Shown one piece after another: positions 1 to 10,452 of a stretch of DNA of 64,000 nt (the stretch's first letter is position 1; every line of letters begins with the position of its first letter). Origin of the DNA: Dactylonectria macrodidyma. Its lineage: Eukaryota > Ascomycota > Sordariomycetes > Hypocreales > Nectriaceae. Under the pieces are notes generated by a model. The model saw only the letters and a list, made by a program, of their open reading frames with translations, was not told where the DNA came from and made no database searches. The stretch spans positions 372,001 through 436,000 of the forward strand of contig JAGMUV010000018.1 in assembly GCA_020744425.1 (NCBI GenBank). Direction: 5' to 3'. The position numbers and the translations under genes are program-made.

Positions 1-1824
1 GTGAGTGCTAAGAACGGGATGCAAGCAGTATAATTTATACATAGGCAGCGTTGATACTGTCCATTATGGCAGATGGGGAGCGAGCGCTATATCAAGTTAG
101 CCCTCGCGTCTCGCGTCTCGCCCTCGGCCGCTCTCGGCCTGAAAATACCGTGACTGCACCTTCGTCAGGATTCTGACCAACCTACATCATGATCCCTCCA
201 GACACTGGGCACTCGCGTAAAACTTGCTGCTTAAGTCCGCATGCAAATGCGAGAATGCCAAAGCCAATATGAAGAGGTAAGAAGCTACTAAGACTCGGAA
301 AAACGTTAGCCTAAATACGGCTATAACTACGCTTAGCGCTATCAATATTTATATTTAAACAGGAAATTCCTGGTTGGTCATAATTAGCTACTCCGTTCGT
401 AGCTAGTCGATCAAGCATGCGATTGCCCAGCTCGGACTACGCGTCAGAAGTAGTATGTCATGACGCATGCGAGAATACGAGGTATCCTCAGGCACAAGCT
501 AGATGATGAGGAATCCGAGCGTTAAAATACATGAGCTGGCCGTAACTGGTCAAGAACAAAGTTCTACAGGAAGCAGGAAGCCTAACTGTAGGCTATGTAA
601 TTAGAACACCAGATGTAGCAAAGCAACAGTAATGAGACATGTAAGACTGGGTGAGAGTGACACGAGCGTGTAGAATAGTGATGGTACGGTACGAAAAAAC
701 TTTACTGCCTAAGAGAGGTGCCCTTCTAGCCTGGGTAGTGCTTAATAAGATTCGGCCCACAAAGTAACATATGTTTCAGAAGGAAGCAACTGTTATCAAG
801 CTGGCATGCGCGAGGCTGTTAACTCCGAGCTGACCTAGGGCAGACAATGGCGTAGACATATGGTGTGTGGCAAGTTCAATCCAGTTACTAAAGTGCATTG
901 ACAAAGCGATGAGTTACTAAGTAAGTTAGCAGGACCATTAGTCGAACATTGGAAGCTATACTAAGCTGGTAAGGAAGGTATCACCCTTTGGACAAAACTG
1001 GACCTGCTATGCGGGTCTGCGTTACGGCATGAGCCTATTCCTGACCATGGTAAATGACAACACAGCGACCATCGTCCAGGTGTACGCGCCTCGGTGCTGA
1101 GTACAACAAGTGGCGATTTTTCCTCTCTCGTAAAGTTGTAGAGTGATGTCACTAGCTAAACATAATTAATTCGTGTGCTACTTTACAGATGCAGTTTGCT
1201 TCATCCCCAAGAGATTCCGGAAGAAGGCTCCGAGTCGGTTCTGTGTATTCAGAGCTCTGGATTTATCCTTCAATATAGCTGAGTTTATACGACGTAGCTG
1301 GAATATATTGTCATACTGGTACAGTGAACGAACCAGTTGTAATGCTCCTAGTTATCTCAATAAGAAACACACCGTGCTTCTGTGGATGATGCTGTACCAG
1401 CTTCCGATTCCTGGCCCTTCAATTCCAGAGTGAGGCTGTGTTCAAAGGATTTCCATGGGCAATACTATTTTCAGCTGAAGTGGTTATGTCAACATTGTAT
1501 CATGAATTAAAGATTCATGCACGGACTCCCAGGACTTAGAGTTTTTCCAGGCACAAATCTCATTTTCGGCCACTTGATCAGCGCTTGAGCCGAGGTTCTG
1601 ACTGAAGCCATGGCTAAGCAGCTAAAGCCATAATTTGGCTAAAAATAACATCCAGCAAGACGCAGAGTGTCTAGCATGTTAAGTATAAAGGCAAGAGAAA
1701 AGGACCTCATTTTTCGTTCTCTTCTCACTCCAACTCCCAATCAATCAACATCAACTCTCAGTTCAAGTTACAGTCAGCATATACTGAGCTTCGCCGCCAC
1801 AGTCTTACCTTCGAACACGGCAAC
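1..1824. other. Intergenic, no gene recognised
   Basis: Reading frames on both strands are short and show no recognisable protein, signal peptide or splice-site pattern. The last ~120 bases before the gene at 1825 are pyrimidine-rich (CT runs with CAATCAATC-like stretches), which resembles a fungal core promoter and 5' leader. Confidence 0.6.
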
Positions 1825-2362
1825 ATGAAGTTCACAACTATTACCGCCGCTGCTGGCGGTGCCGTGGTCGCCTTCAGTTCAACAGTCTTGGGTGCTCCTC
1901 AGGGCAATCAAACGACGTCAAGCGACAAGATGATCCTTATCTGATCAACTGGTCATTCAACTCTGCCAAGGTCGGCGATAATTACATTCAAAAGGGCATT
2001 CGTCCAGATGGACTCTGGCATTCCATTCCCGAAAACCGTAAGTTTTCAACCTAGATTGGACTCTCTACCACCAGCTTTCATAACCCTAAGGCTTTCCGAA
2101 CGTTGATGCAGATTCTCTTTTGGCAGAGGTATTCATTGGCGCGCTTAGAGAGGGCGGCGCCGATGGCGACTTGGCACGTTGCTTCTTTGATTATTTTAAC
2201 ACCAAAGTACCTCACAATGAGTATAAACCTTTGAACCCTCCAGAGGGATTGATTGGCTACCAAATCTGCTGTTTTTATGAGCGGAAGTCTAATGGCATCG
2301 AGCCGGATCCACCGCGTTGCTGCCATTCTGATGAGTGCTGGTTTATGACCCATCAGTGGTGA
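1825..2362 (+). pseudogene. Small secreted protein with an apparent frameshift
   Basis: The ATG at 1825 opens an N-terminal signal peptide (MKFTTITAAAGG, hydrophobic core, cleavage likely near VLGAPQ). In this frame the protein stops after about 39 codons (near 1939). A second frame enters from about 1905 and reads a KR pair (possible KEX2 processing site) followed by QDDPYLINWSF, so reading must shift by -1/+2 near 1900-1922. Exon 1 then ends at 2038, a 52-bp intron (GTAAGT...CTAAG) runs 2039-2090, and exon 2 (2091-2362) codes for a Cys-containing C-terminus with CC pairs in ICCFYE and RCCHSDEC. No homologue is recognised. Size, signal peptide and cysteines fit a fungal secreted small protein or candidate effector, which is inference. 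The frameshift is either real decay or an assembly error; no intron of acceptable length repairs it. Confidence 0.5.
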
Positions 2363-4162
2363 GAGGTGCTAAGATGTAACGGCAACGAAGGGGGACGATA
2401 TGAAACTCAGAAAAGGTTCAGATAGATAGCGGACTAGATTAAATAGAGTGTTATCCTATGAACAGAAAGTCATCCGATCAGTCAAATACCGCACCTAACT
2501 CCGAACATTGCCCACTCAAGAGTGAAAAAAAAAGGAAATAAAAATGAGATGAGTTGAGAGTCATTATAATGCGGATAGGCCGGGCTCTTTTGTGTAGAGA
2601 TAGAGCCTCCCTTCCGGTGCCTATAGTGTGTAATTACAGGGAGACAGCATTGGAAAGCAACCAGTGTGTCAAACTCTACGTAGACGATCATTAGAGTTAC
2701 TTTTGGAATACGGAAACGAGATGACAACCTCGGTAACATTTTTGAGTCGACAACCGTTCGAGTATGATTGCATCTGGAGTAGTCACACTCAACGCCCAGT
2801 GAACAATCCATCTAGGATCTCATCTTGCGGAGTTCAAATACGGCGAAATTCGTGGCGTGGCCATTGTTGGTCAAATCCGAAGGGTCCGACATAGCCTAAT
2901 AAGCGCACTTTTCACGTATTTCTACTAACGCTAATTCTGCTCCACTACCTTTTTTGCGCAGCCTATACGTTTCACAGCTACGTGTTCTATGCTGTAAGGG
3001 GAAGGTATCATGAGAATTTCTCGTAAAGTCACCGTCGTCGAAGGATCATTTTAATCCTGAATCCTCCAGCTAAGCCTGATCAAGACGGGTTGCTCGCCTA
3101 AATATCTCCATAAGGGATGGGACATTGGGAAAGCAGATACGATAGCAAGCCGAAGTGCCCTGATTGGCCATAGGCCAACACGCCGAGCCGGGTGCCGACA
3201 TTTCTCAGAGAGGGTTGACTAGAGGTCAGCTTCTAGCCTCGGAAATACTTGCTTGTTGTGGGGTGTATGACGGGGTGGGCCAAATGCGAGCCTGCCAGTA
3301 AGATTTAAGTACTAAGTTAATCCAGTATTCATAGGGCTAAGAAGATCGAGTTTGAGGAGTGGATATTCGCGCGACGCTTGTTCGAGGGTCAAGAATTTGC
3401 ATGGTCATTCATGACTGAGACTTCGCAATGGGTGGGGCCAAGTTGTGTCATTGCGTTTACGGTTGAGAGCGGTCGCCCGAAGATACAGACGGATAAGATA
3501 CTATGCATGATTGAGGGGGACTATGATACTAAGATGAGCTTAGAGCCGATTTAGTTTCATTTCAGGAAACGATATCCTCATGAGAAGCCGAGGCATTTAC
3601 CGTCTTCTTCTGTAGAGACTCTCTATGCCAGTTCGTTATCAGGCGTTAATTCAACATTGCATCAAAAGCGATCTAGCGCGTGCAGGTCTGTGTTCAGAAA
3701 ACGATAGGTAAATTGAGCCAAAATAGACACAGGTACACTATAGATTAGAGAGTTGATGATAGTTGGGGGGGGTGTAATGGTGCTATTTAGCATAAGGGTT
3801 ACGGACCGCGAGCGTGTGGGTGGAGACTGTGGAAGAGAAGACTAGAGGGAGTTTTACCGGCGAAGCCACTAGCCAAAAGACGGAAGGTGACCAGCAACAG
3901 TCGAACCGAAATGAGGAGCGGTCGCGATTGATGAGGTTGAAAATCGACCGGTACTGCTCTGGTTGATGAACAGCCGGCTCCTGGTTGGTCGGTATGCTCT
4001 GTGGTGTTTCGGCCATGATCTGTCAGCCCGAAGCGACAACTTTTGACTCATCTCAAAGTTGAGTCATCCAACTCTACGGCGCACGACTGCATCAGGTTAC
4101 ATAAACTGAGAACATCCGCCTGTCGAGACTTTCTTCTACTAGAAATACAATTGCTATTCATC
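2363..4162. other. Intergenic, no gene recognised
   Basis: Nothing with convincing coding structure is seen. A 77-codon minus-strand frame starting at 4016 lies divergent to the acetyltransferase at 4163, but it has no recognisable domain and is not called as a gene. The space between 4016 and 4163 would be the promoter side of the acetyltransferase. Confidence 0.5.
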
Positions 4163-4801
4163 ATGGGATACACCGCCCTCCGCATGAACCAGTCCGACTC
4201 TGGCTTCCCCGCTCAGGTCGAGAAATACAAGGAATTGCGGCTGTCGGCATTGAAGAAAACACCGACCGCGTTCTCATCCACTTTCGAAGCCGAGTCAAAA
4301 CTCTCTGACAACGATTGGGTTTCCCGTCTCAGCAACCCAGCCAAAGAGACGTTCATTTGCCTGGCCGACGCAGACGGCGAGTGCGTAGCCCAGGTCACCA
4401 TCTTCGGCCCCAACTCCGCAGAGGCCTACGCTCTTCCTGATGAAGCTGGCCAACCTCCCATTCTCCCTGATGGTGAGGAGGAGAAATGGCAGATTCTCAG
4501 CCTATATGCTCTCCCCACTCATAGAGGCAAAGGCGTGGCCAAGTTGATCTGCCGAGAAGCCATAAGATATCTCACGAACCTCCGCTCTGAGCCGTCAAAA
4601 CTGCGCGTCCGTACCATGATTGCACCAGGAAACAATGCTGCATGTGGATTGTTCAAATCGCTTGGCTTCTTTTATGCTGGGTTGTGCACTAAGAAGGAAG
4701 GGTTGATTGCCAATGGTGAAGAAGTTCCGCCGGGAGACCTATCGGCCGAGTTCACGACGAGAGCTGGAATCATTATGGCGCTTGCCGAAACCCGGACCTA
4801 G
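4163..4801 (+). CDS. GNAT family N-acetyltransferase
   Basis: A 212-residue single-exon protein. It should transfer the acetyl group from acetyl-CoA to an amine; the substrate cannot be told. The GNAT core is visible: beta4 ILSLYALPTH at residues 111-120 is followed by the acetyl-CoA pyrophosphate loop RGKGVA (121-126, the R/Q-x-x-G-x-G/A motif) and helix 3 AKLICREAIRYL. A second conserved segment, APGNNAACGLFKSLGF, corresponds to the N-A-x-x-L/F-Y-x-x-x-G-F motif of the family. The frame is open 40 codons upstream, but the ATG at 4163 fits the family N-terminus (MGYTALRMNQSD) and has TCATC before it. No introns, no signal peptide and no membrane segment, so it is probably cytosolic. Length is normal for a stand-alone fungal GNAT. 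Confidence 0.85.
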   Translation: MGYTALRMNQSDSGFPAQVEKYKELRLSALKKTPTAFSSTFEAESKLSDNDWVSRLSNPAKETFICLADADGECVAQVTIFGPNSAEAYALPDEAGQPPILPDGEEEKWQILSLYALPTHRGKGVAKLICREAIRYLTNLRSEPSKLRVRTMIAPGNNAACGLFKSLGFFYAGLCTKKEGLIANGEEVPPGDLSAEFTTRAGIIMALAETRT

Positions 4802-5830
4802 TCACGGCTGCAAATGGTGTCAGAGTGTGAGGAGGATGTATGTATCCAACTGTGCCTTTGTTAGGATTGGGGACCTCCTAATTTTGCAGTAGTGGTGGCG
4901 GGTTAGGTCCCAAATTGTAGCAAATACATTTGAAGTTAGCGTGGCTCGCCAAAGCCTCCCTTGTATCTGCACAAGGCGGATCTTCCTTTCTATACTCCGT
5001 ACATATTTCGTCATACGTCAGCGGAGGGCGTTGGTTCTTCAAGTCAATCTCATCTAGATTAAGCCCACAAACTTCACCGAGTAGTCAATCCTTGCCTAAG
5101 GTCATAGAGGCGGCCCCGATTGGTCTGCTAACTTGTTCAGATCGTACAGTAGCGAGACATCACCACTGCCCTGCCGCCCTGTGCTGTGCATATTCGTTGA
5201 TCACGTTCCTTTCGTGACAGATTAGCTTCACTCAGCAACATCCATCTGCTTGCTTTTGATGCAAGGCGCTACGTAATGCGATGTCTCGGGTGCTCAGTTG
5301 CCCGACGACGCCTTGCGATTCATACACCAATTAGAGCACAACTTCCTCTCTTTCAGCTTGTAATCCCCTGTAACGAGCCCCACACCACACAGCACAGAGA
5401 TGTGATGCCAAGGGCAGCAACACGCCTAGAGTTAAGTGAGGCAAAGCTAGCCACCGGATGAGGAAAAATCCGGGGCTTCTGGGAGATGCAGGTGGGATGA
5501 TCGAGGCTGACCACAATCACTATTGCCGTAGAAACGGGCTTCGTGACGCCACATCGACAGACGGATTCAGTCACTCACAGGAGTTGGATAGCTAGTCGAA
5601 GCACTAACTACACCTTAGGTATGTGATTTACTGAACATCATATGGAGAGCTGGGACTTGGCGTGGTTTGTAATTGGGCCAAGGTTGAAAAAGAAAAAAGA
5701 GAACGAGGCCCTCACAGAAAGCGTATGAAATCCCCCCAGGCGTTCGTTAGACACTTTTCTCCCCAAAAAGGTCGGCCGTGTGCGCTGTTCAGTTCACGAT
5801 TGAACTATCGCAAGCTCTTCTACCGACTCA
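4802..5830. other. Intergenic, no gene recognised
   Basis: Both strands carry only short frames of unremarkable composition. The last part (from about 5660) is the probable promoter and 5' leader of the lipase-like gene. Confidence 0.55.
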
Positions 5831-6433
5831 ATGATGAGGGTGATAGCTGTCTATTCTTTTGCGCTTGTGGCTATTTGCGGCGCCACGACAGCGATAAGCT
5901 CAGCGAAGGAGATCTCTACTCTAGATTTCGAGGAGCGTCAATTGATAGGTGGTCTTGTTGGGGGCATCGTCAACAGGCTGGACGACGTTACCAGTGACCT
6001 CCTAGGCACACTCCACGATGCAGTCGAGGCCGGCGAGATAGAAGGAGTGCTCGATGTTCTACGGAAACTGAAGCCTACGAGAACCCTGGCGAACGTAGAA
6101 GAAGCATCCGCAATCGTAGAGCAGATTGTAACATTGACACCTTCCAGCGTTATTGAGCTGCAGGGACAGTTGATCGCCAACGGTGTCATATCGGGCACTG
6201 TAGATGACCTATTCAACTTCGCCTCAGGTATAGCGTCAAACAAAAGCGGGCACGCCAATGTGTGAGTTTCCCAAGCAACGTGCAAGAATACCGGACTGAC
6301 TGCAGCCTCAAAAAGTAATCCAAATTCTCCTACCGCAGTGTATCCAAAGGCCACCCCATGCGATGTTCCTTACTCTACGTCCGAGTCTGATCTCCGTTCT
6401 GCCATCTTCATCCCAGATTCTTTCACTTATGGC
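5831..6433 (+). pseudogene. Truncated secreted lipase-like alpha/beta hydrolase
   Basis: The ATG at 5831 opens a signal peptide (MMRVIAVYSFALVAICGATT). Exon 1 runs to 6227, a 78-bp intron (GTATAG...GACTGCAG, 6228-6305) follows, and exon 2 begins at 6306 in a compatible phase. Exon 2 codes for YPKATPCDVPYS and then SDLRSAIFIPDSFTYG. From memory of the family, this is the linker and first strand of fungal secreted lipases, where FTYG is followed by the K/Q-PPV-hydrophobic-PGTG segment. Here similarity stops after TYG at about 6433, exactly where minus-strand hAT transposase sequence begins. The oxyanion region, catalytic Ser, Asp and His are therefore absent. Reading straight through exon 1 gives a stop at 6263-6265, so a spliceless model would be a 144-residue secreted protein of no known family. 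The gene is most likely dead, broken by the transposon. The family call rests on a short segment. Confidence 0.6.
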
Positions 6434-7350
6434 AGAGATCATATTTGCTCCAAGTTGTGTGCGCCGGATTTTGACCACAGAGCCAGCAACTGAAAAGAGA
6501 TTCTCATACTCAACGGCCATTGGAGGCACGTTAAGTACGTCAAAGACCATCTTAGCCAGCCGGGGATACTCAAACCGGCGTTCCATTCAGTATCTTACTG
6601 GATCAGCCTTCGGAGAGAGTTTTGAATCCAGGATAGAAAGGAGCCAACGATCCAATTCATTAGCTGGTGGTGTAAATAATTGTGATCTGCCGCCAAGTTT
6701 GCGTTTCAGGCGGATAACTCGCTCTTCTTCATCCAGATCTGAACCTTCCAGATCTACAGAGGCAGGAGACAACATACCCTAAAGAGGATAAGGGTCGCAA
6801 TCTCGATATTGCTGTACGAAGAAGTCATGGACCATCTTCTCTGCCTTAGCTGCCCACTCGTTGCCTCTCTTCTTAGCTGCTAGACCCTCAGATGGCGAGA
6901 GGCCTTAAGTAGGCTGATTCTTAAGGTCACCAAGAAGGTATCCAAGGCCATGTCTGGGATGAAGGACTACGGCAGCATAGTATATCGGTGACTCAGTGAT
7001 CTTGGCCCAATATATATCAAGCTTGTCCCAGGCATCGTTGACACAGCTTGGATAAAAACTCTGCTCCGGGCGACCTTGTACCTCAATCTTAGCATCTTTA
7101 AGCTTGTGAAGAAGGTCCTCAAATGACGAGAAGACTCCTCACATACCACTGAGAAGACTCTTCTTGCCTCCACGGCCTACTCGGAGCTAGTGGTCGCCTT
7201 CAAGCTTCTTGGCTGATAGATAGAGACCTGCGAGAGGATCCCTCTGCGCTGAGAATGAGATCGCCCGATTACAAACGGTGAAACCACCTCACTAACAAGT
7301 TCCTCAATATACTGGCTGTAGATCAGAGGCCCACTGCACGCTCTGTTAAT
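6431..7350 (-). mobile_element. hAT transposase relic (C-terminal part)
   Basis: On the minus strand the window codes, with interruptions, for the C-terminal part of a hAT-superfamily transposase. Visible landmarks in order are WDKLDIYWAKITESPIYYAA then VVLHPRHGLGYL, EWAAKAEKMVHDFF, the ANELDRWL segment, RRFEYPRLAKMVFDVL, and the dimerisation motif AVEYENLFSVAGSVV with RRTQLGANMISA. Several stops break the frame: one after DPYPL near 6780, one after NQPT near 6905, and one at 6586-6588 where the family has Trp (TGG to TGA), a G-to-A change compatible with RIP-type mutation. The N-terminal BED finger and the catalytic DDE portion are not found, and no terminal inverted repeats were located. 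It abuts the truncated lipase gene on one side and the Hsp70-like gene on the other. It cannot be an active transposase. Confidence 0.75.
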
Positions 7351-7398
7351 ATAAATCCCCGGGTTCTCTAGCTAAGTGGGCCCCCTCAGCCTGACTCT

Positions 7399-9191
7399 TT
7401 ACAACACCGAATTCGTCTCTGGCAACAATTGACGAAGGGCGGAATCCCCTTCATGGTGATCTTCCGCTTGCAATACCAAAAATTCGATCATATCCGGGTC
7501 CTGCCATCTTACTAGATCCAAGATATGGATGGCTTCCGCCCTTCCAGTTTTTATGTCTTGAGCAACGACTCGTAGCACATGATTGGCATCAAATTCAAAC
7601 GCAACCTTGACTGCTGGAACCCCCGGGAACGTTGGAGACACGGGAAACTCAAGCTCCCCGAGAAAGAAATTGTCCCTTGCCAGCGCTCGCTCGCCTTGGT
7701 ACACTCGCACCGAAATTGAAGTTTGGTTGTTAGTGGCTGTTGAGAATATTTTAGTTTTGCGAGTTGGGATTGGCGTGTTTCGGCGAACGATGGTCGTGAC
7801 GATTCCTTCGGCTGTTTCGATACCAAGACTTAAAGAAGTCACCTCGAGGAACCAGGGAACGCATTCCTCGATTTCCTCAGAAAATAGAATTCTCGCCATC
7901 TTCGTCGCCGCGACAACATGAGAATCGGGAGGCGCAGAGCCATTGCTGGCGTTGATCCCGAGATATTCCTCAAGCAAGGGTTGAAGCTTTGCAATGTGAT
8001 TGGAGGTGCCAACGAGGATCAAATCCTCAATTTTGTCCTTCTTCAGGTTTAAAGACTTGAGCAATCGCTCGATTGACGGGAGACTATTGCGGAAAATGGC
8101 ATCGGTGGTTGACACGGCGTTCAGTTTGTCAAAGGCTGCCGGGTTGTCCATGTTGCCAAGCTCAAGCTGATCGTCGACTAGTTCATGTCGAAACCCTTCA
8201 GCCCCGCCGCCATAGCCGTCGCCTGCGAGGACGATGTCGTTAACGGTCGCCAACGTCTCCCAAACACCTTGATCTGACTCCATGATGTGGAGGCTCAGTG
8301 CATCATCATTGAGGCAATAGACCAGGTATATTCTCTCATCATAGTTGTAATCTGTCTCATGATCAACCCCAGCAGCCACCGGTTCCAGCATGAGGCGATC
8401 AATGTGAAGACCAGCCTGTGCAGCTGCATTCTTCGTCGCATCGCGCTGGTCGTCGCCGAAAGAAGTAGGAATCGTCATGACTCCATTCGAAATCTTACTT
8501 CCTAGATATTCTTCGGCGGTTTCCTTGGTCTTCTTGAGGATGAGACTATACAAGTCATCTGGAGTGTAGTGCCTGCGACCGCTGGCAAGGTCAATCTCGA
8601 TGAGCGGGCGATCGGCCTTGGAGATGACTTTGAAAGGGAGATGTTCGACTCTACTTTCAATTTCCGAAAAGTTGCGCCCGATCAAGTGTCTATATGCCGA
8701 TTTAGCGACTGGAATGGCAAAAATACACATCTTGAGCCACACACCTGATGCCGAACACTGTATTCTTCGGATCGATTTTAGAGTGTATCTTAGCTGCTTC
8801 GCCAAACAGAGTTCCATTGTCGGTAAATGCGATGTACGAGGGACTAAACCTGCTCGCTGATAGGTGTTAGCATTATTTGTTCCATTTAGACACAACTGTC
8901 CTCGTGAGAAAGAGTAGTTACTCACTCAGCTCGGCCGGTAGGATATCAATCTTTTCGTCTCGGATCATTGCAACTCGACCATGCATTGCTCCAAACTCCT
9001 TTAAGCCTCTATGTCAGCCTTAAGCAGAGCAATTATGAAAGTGAAGCACTTACTACGCCGATATATGAACCCTCTGCCTCCTGGCTCTCTCCAATTGGCA
9101 GGCACAACATAGCAACAGGGCAAAGGAGAAGGCACATGAAGCAGAGAGCCCACATGGTAGCGGAACCGAATTTTGGACGCTTTTCCATCAT
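7399..9191 (-). CDS. ER-targeted Hsp70/BiP-like protein, lid-less, degenerate ATPase motifs
   Basis: Four exons: 9191-9054, 8998-8926, 8856-8745, 8689-7399. Introns are 55, 69 and 55 bp with GTAAGT, GTGAGT and GTGTGT donors, giving 537 residues. The N-terminus is basic (MMEKRPK) followed by a hydrophobic stretch (LCFMCLLLCPVAMLCL), an ER signal like that of BiP. Hsp70 landmarks follow: FSPSYIAFTDNGTLFGEAAK, GIRHLIGRNF, DDLYSLILKKTKE, TIPTSFGDDQR and EPVAAG. Phosphate-loop 1, normally IDLGTTYS, reads VEFGAMHG; phosphate-loop 2, normally DLGGGTFD, reads CLNDDALS; the adenosine motif GGSTRIP reads VGTSNHIA. The beta-sandwich substrate domain is present (SLSLGIETAEG onward), but the protein ends about 25 residues after it, without helical lid and without HDEL. 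Inference: a luminal Hsp70-like protein that may bind clients without normal ATP cycling. The open frame argues against simple decay. The start could also be 9188 or 9155. Confidence 0.75.
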
Positions 9192-9915
9192 GGAGATTAC
9201 TGATGAAGCCTAACAAGGCCAGTATTTCGTGCTCAAACGTGTTGTGCAGGCAACTTGGTGCGAGGTCATGTTAAAGGGATGATGTCGATCATTCAGCAAA
9301 ACGGGGGGATGGTAACAAATAAATTGGAAATCCTCTCAGGTCGGGATGATGAATTTTCACTTGAAAGGTGGCCAGTCCTCTTGCATCGTGGCTTTGTTGA
9401 CCGTTGTTGGCAGGAATATCTGTCTCTTTGTCGGACTGATGCCTAGCCATCCAACATGACACTTGGCTTCTTTATTAGGTCAGCATCCGCCCAACTCACT
9501 AGTATATGGCACATCAAAACATAGAATAAGCCAGTCTAGGGGAAAGTAATGTCTAAACTATGAGATAAAATGATACTAAAAAGGGAAATATTTTACTAAG
9601 GCAGTCTAAATTATTCATCATTTAAATCCGAATGTTACTGATAGTGAAAGAGGGGAAGTTGATGACTTAAGTGGTTTCCACCCCTTGCCGTTCGATTGCT
9701 CAATCGAAGCTATGCGACTGACTCATCATAACAAGGACGTCGCTTAACAGCTAATGGCTAGGACTGTGTTGAAGCGTGGGAAACGCTGTTTTAGTGAGTA
9801 ATTTGAATCATCAATTTTGCTCTTCTTCTGTTCTTATTCCAGTCACAAACCTTAGCCCATTTGCCGCATTTAACGCCATCCCAACCTGCTTCCTTGAGGA
9901 AGTCTAATGCACCAT
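9192..9915. other. Intergenic, no gene recognised
   Basis: The 5' side of the Hsp70-like gene lies at the left. No coding frame of interest. The middle (about 9540-9660) is AT-rich. No repeats or hairpins stand out. Confidence 0.55.
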
Positions 9916-10452
9916 CTAATTGTCTCTAGCCCGAAGAATCTCTCGCATCTGCGCCAGAGCTTCCACAATCGTAGCTTGTCGAACTTGATCTCTATCACCA
10001 GGAAAATGAAACGGCCCCAGCGCCCAGTTCTTCTCAGACGAGGCGATGCCGATAAACACCATGCCAACAGGTTTGCCGTCTTGGGATGTCGGACCAGCCA
10101 CTCCAGTCGTGCCGATGCCCCATGTCGTCGACCCCTCGAGACTGGTGATGGTTCGCGCGCCCGTAGCCATCTGCTGCGCCACGTCGTGATGGATGACGCC
10201 GTGCTCCGAGATGAGGTCTGCGTCGACGTTGAGAAGATGCTGCTTGAGCGATGTTGCGTATGACACGACGCCGCCGCGGAAGACAGCGCTCGCGCCTCCG
10301 ATGGATGTTAGGGCTGCCATTAAACCTCCGCCTGTAAGTGATTCTGCCACGGCTACCGTCTCGCCTGTCTCTTTGAGCAGTGCGATGACGTCGCCAGCGA
10401 TGTCGCGGAGTGTTTCTGAGGTCCGCATGATGTATTCCGGTTGAGACGCCAT
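9916..10452 (-). CDS. CinA C-terminal domain protein, NMN amidase-like
   Basis: A single-exon protein of 178 residues that matches the CinA C-terminal (PncC) domain over its full length. Members deamidate nicotinamide mononucleotide to nicotinic acid mononucleotide and ammonia in pyridine nucleotide salvage. Family landmarks are clear: AESLTGGGLMAALTSIGGAS near residue 36 (the A-E-S-x-T-G-G/A-x-L segment), GGVVSYATSLKQHLL, a segment around VAQQMATGAR, the GIGTTGVAGPTSQDGKPVG block (usually G-x-x-T-G-x-A-G-P) and VFIGIAS. The catalytic Ser lies in AESLTGG. There is no signal peptide, so a cytosolic location is likely. Fungi commonly carry this domain alone, without the N-terminal molybdopterin-like domain of bacterial CinA. 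A T-rich run lies at about 10530, just upstream. Confidence 0.9.
   Translation of the reverse strand: MASQPEYIMRTSETLRDIAGDVIALLKETGETVAVAESLTGGGLMAALTSIGGASAVFRGGVVSYATSLKQHLLNVDADLISEHGVIHHDVAQQMATGARTITSLEGSTTWGIGTTGVAGPTSQDGKPVGMVFIGIASSEKNWALGPFHFPGDRDQVRQATIVEALAQMREILRARDN

Noticed and set aside
3783..4016. 77-codon minus-strand frame divergent from the GNAT gene
   Set aside because: No recognised domain and no strong gene features; a nearby promoter is explained by the GNAT gene.
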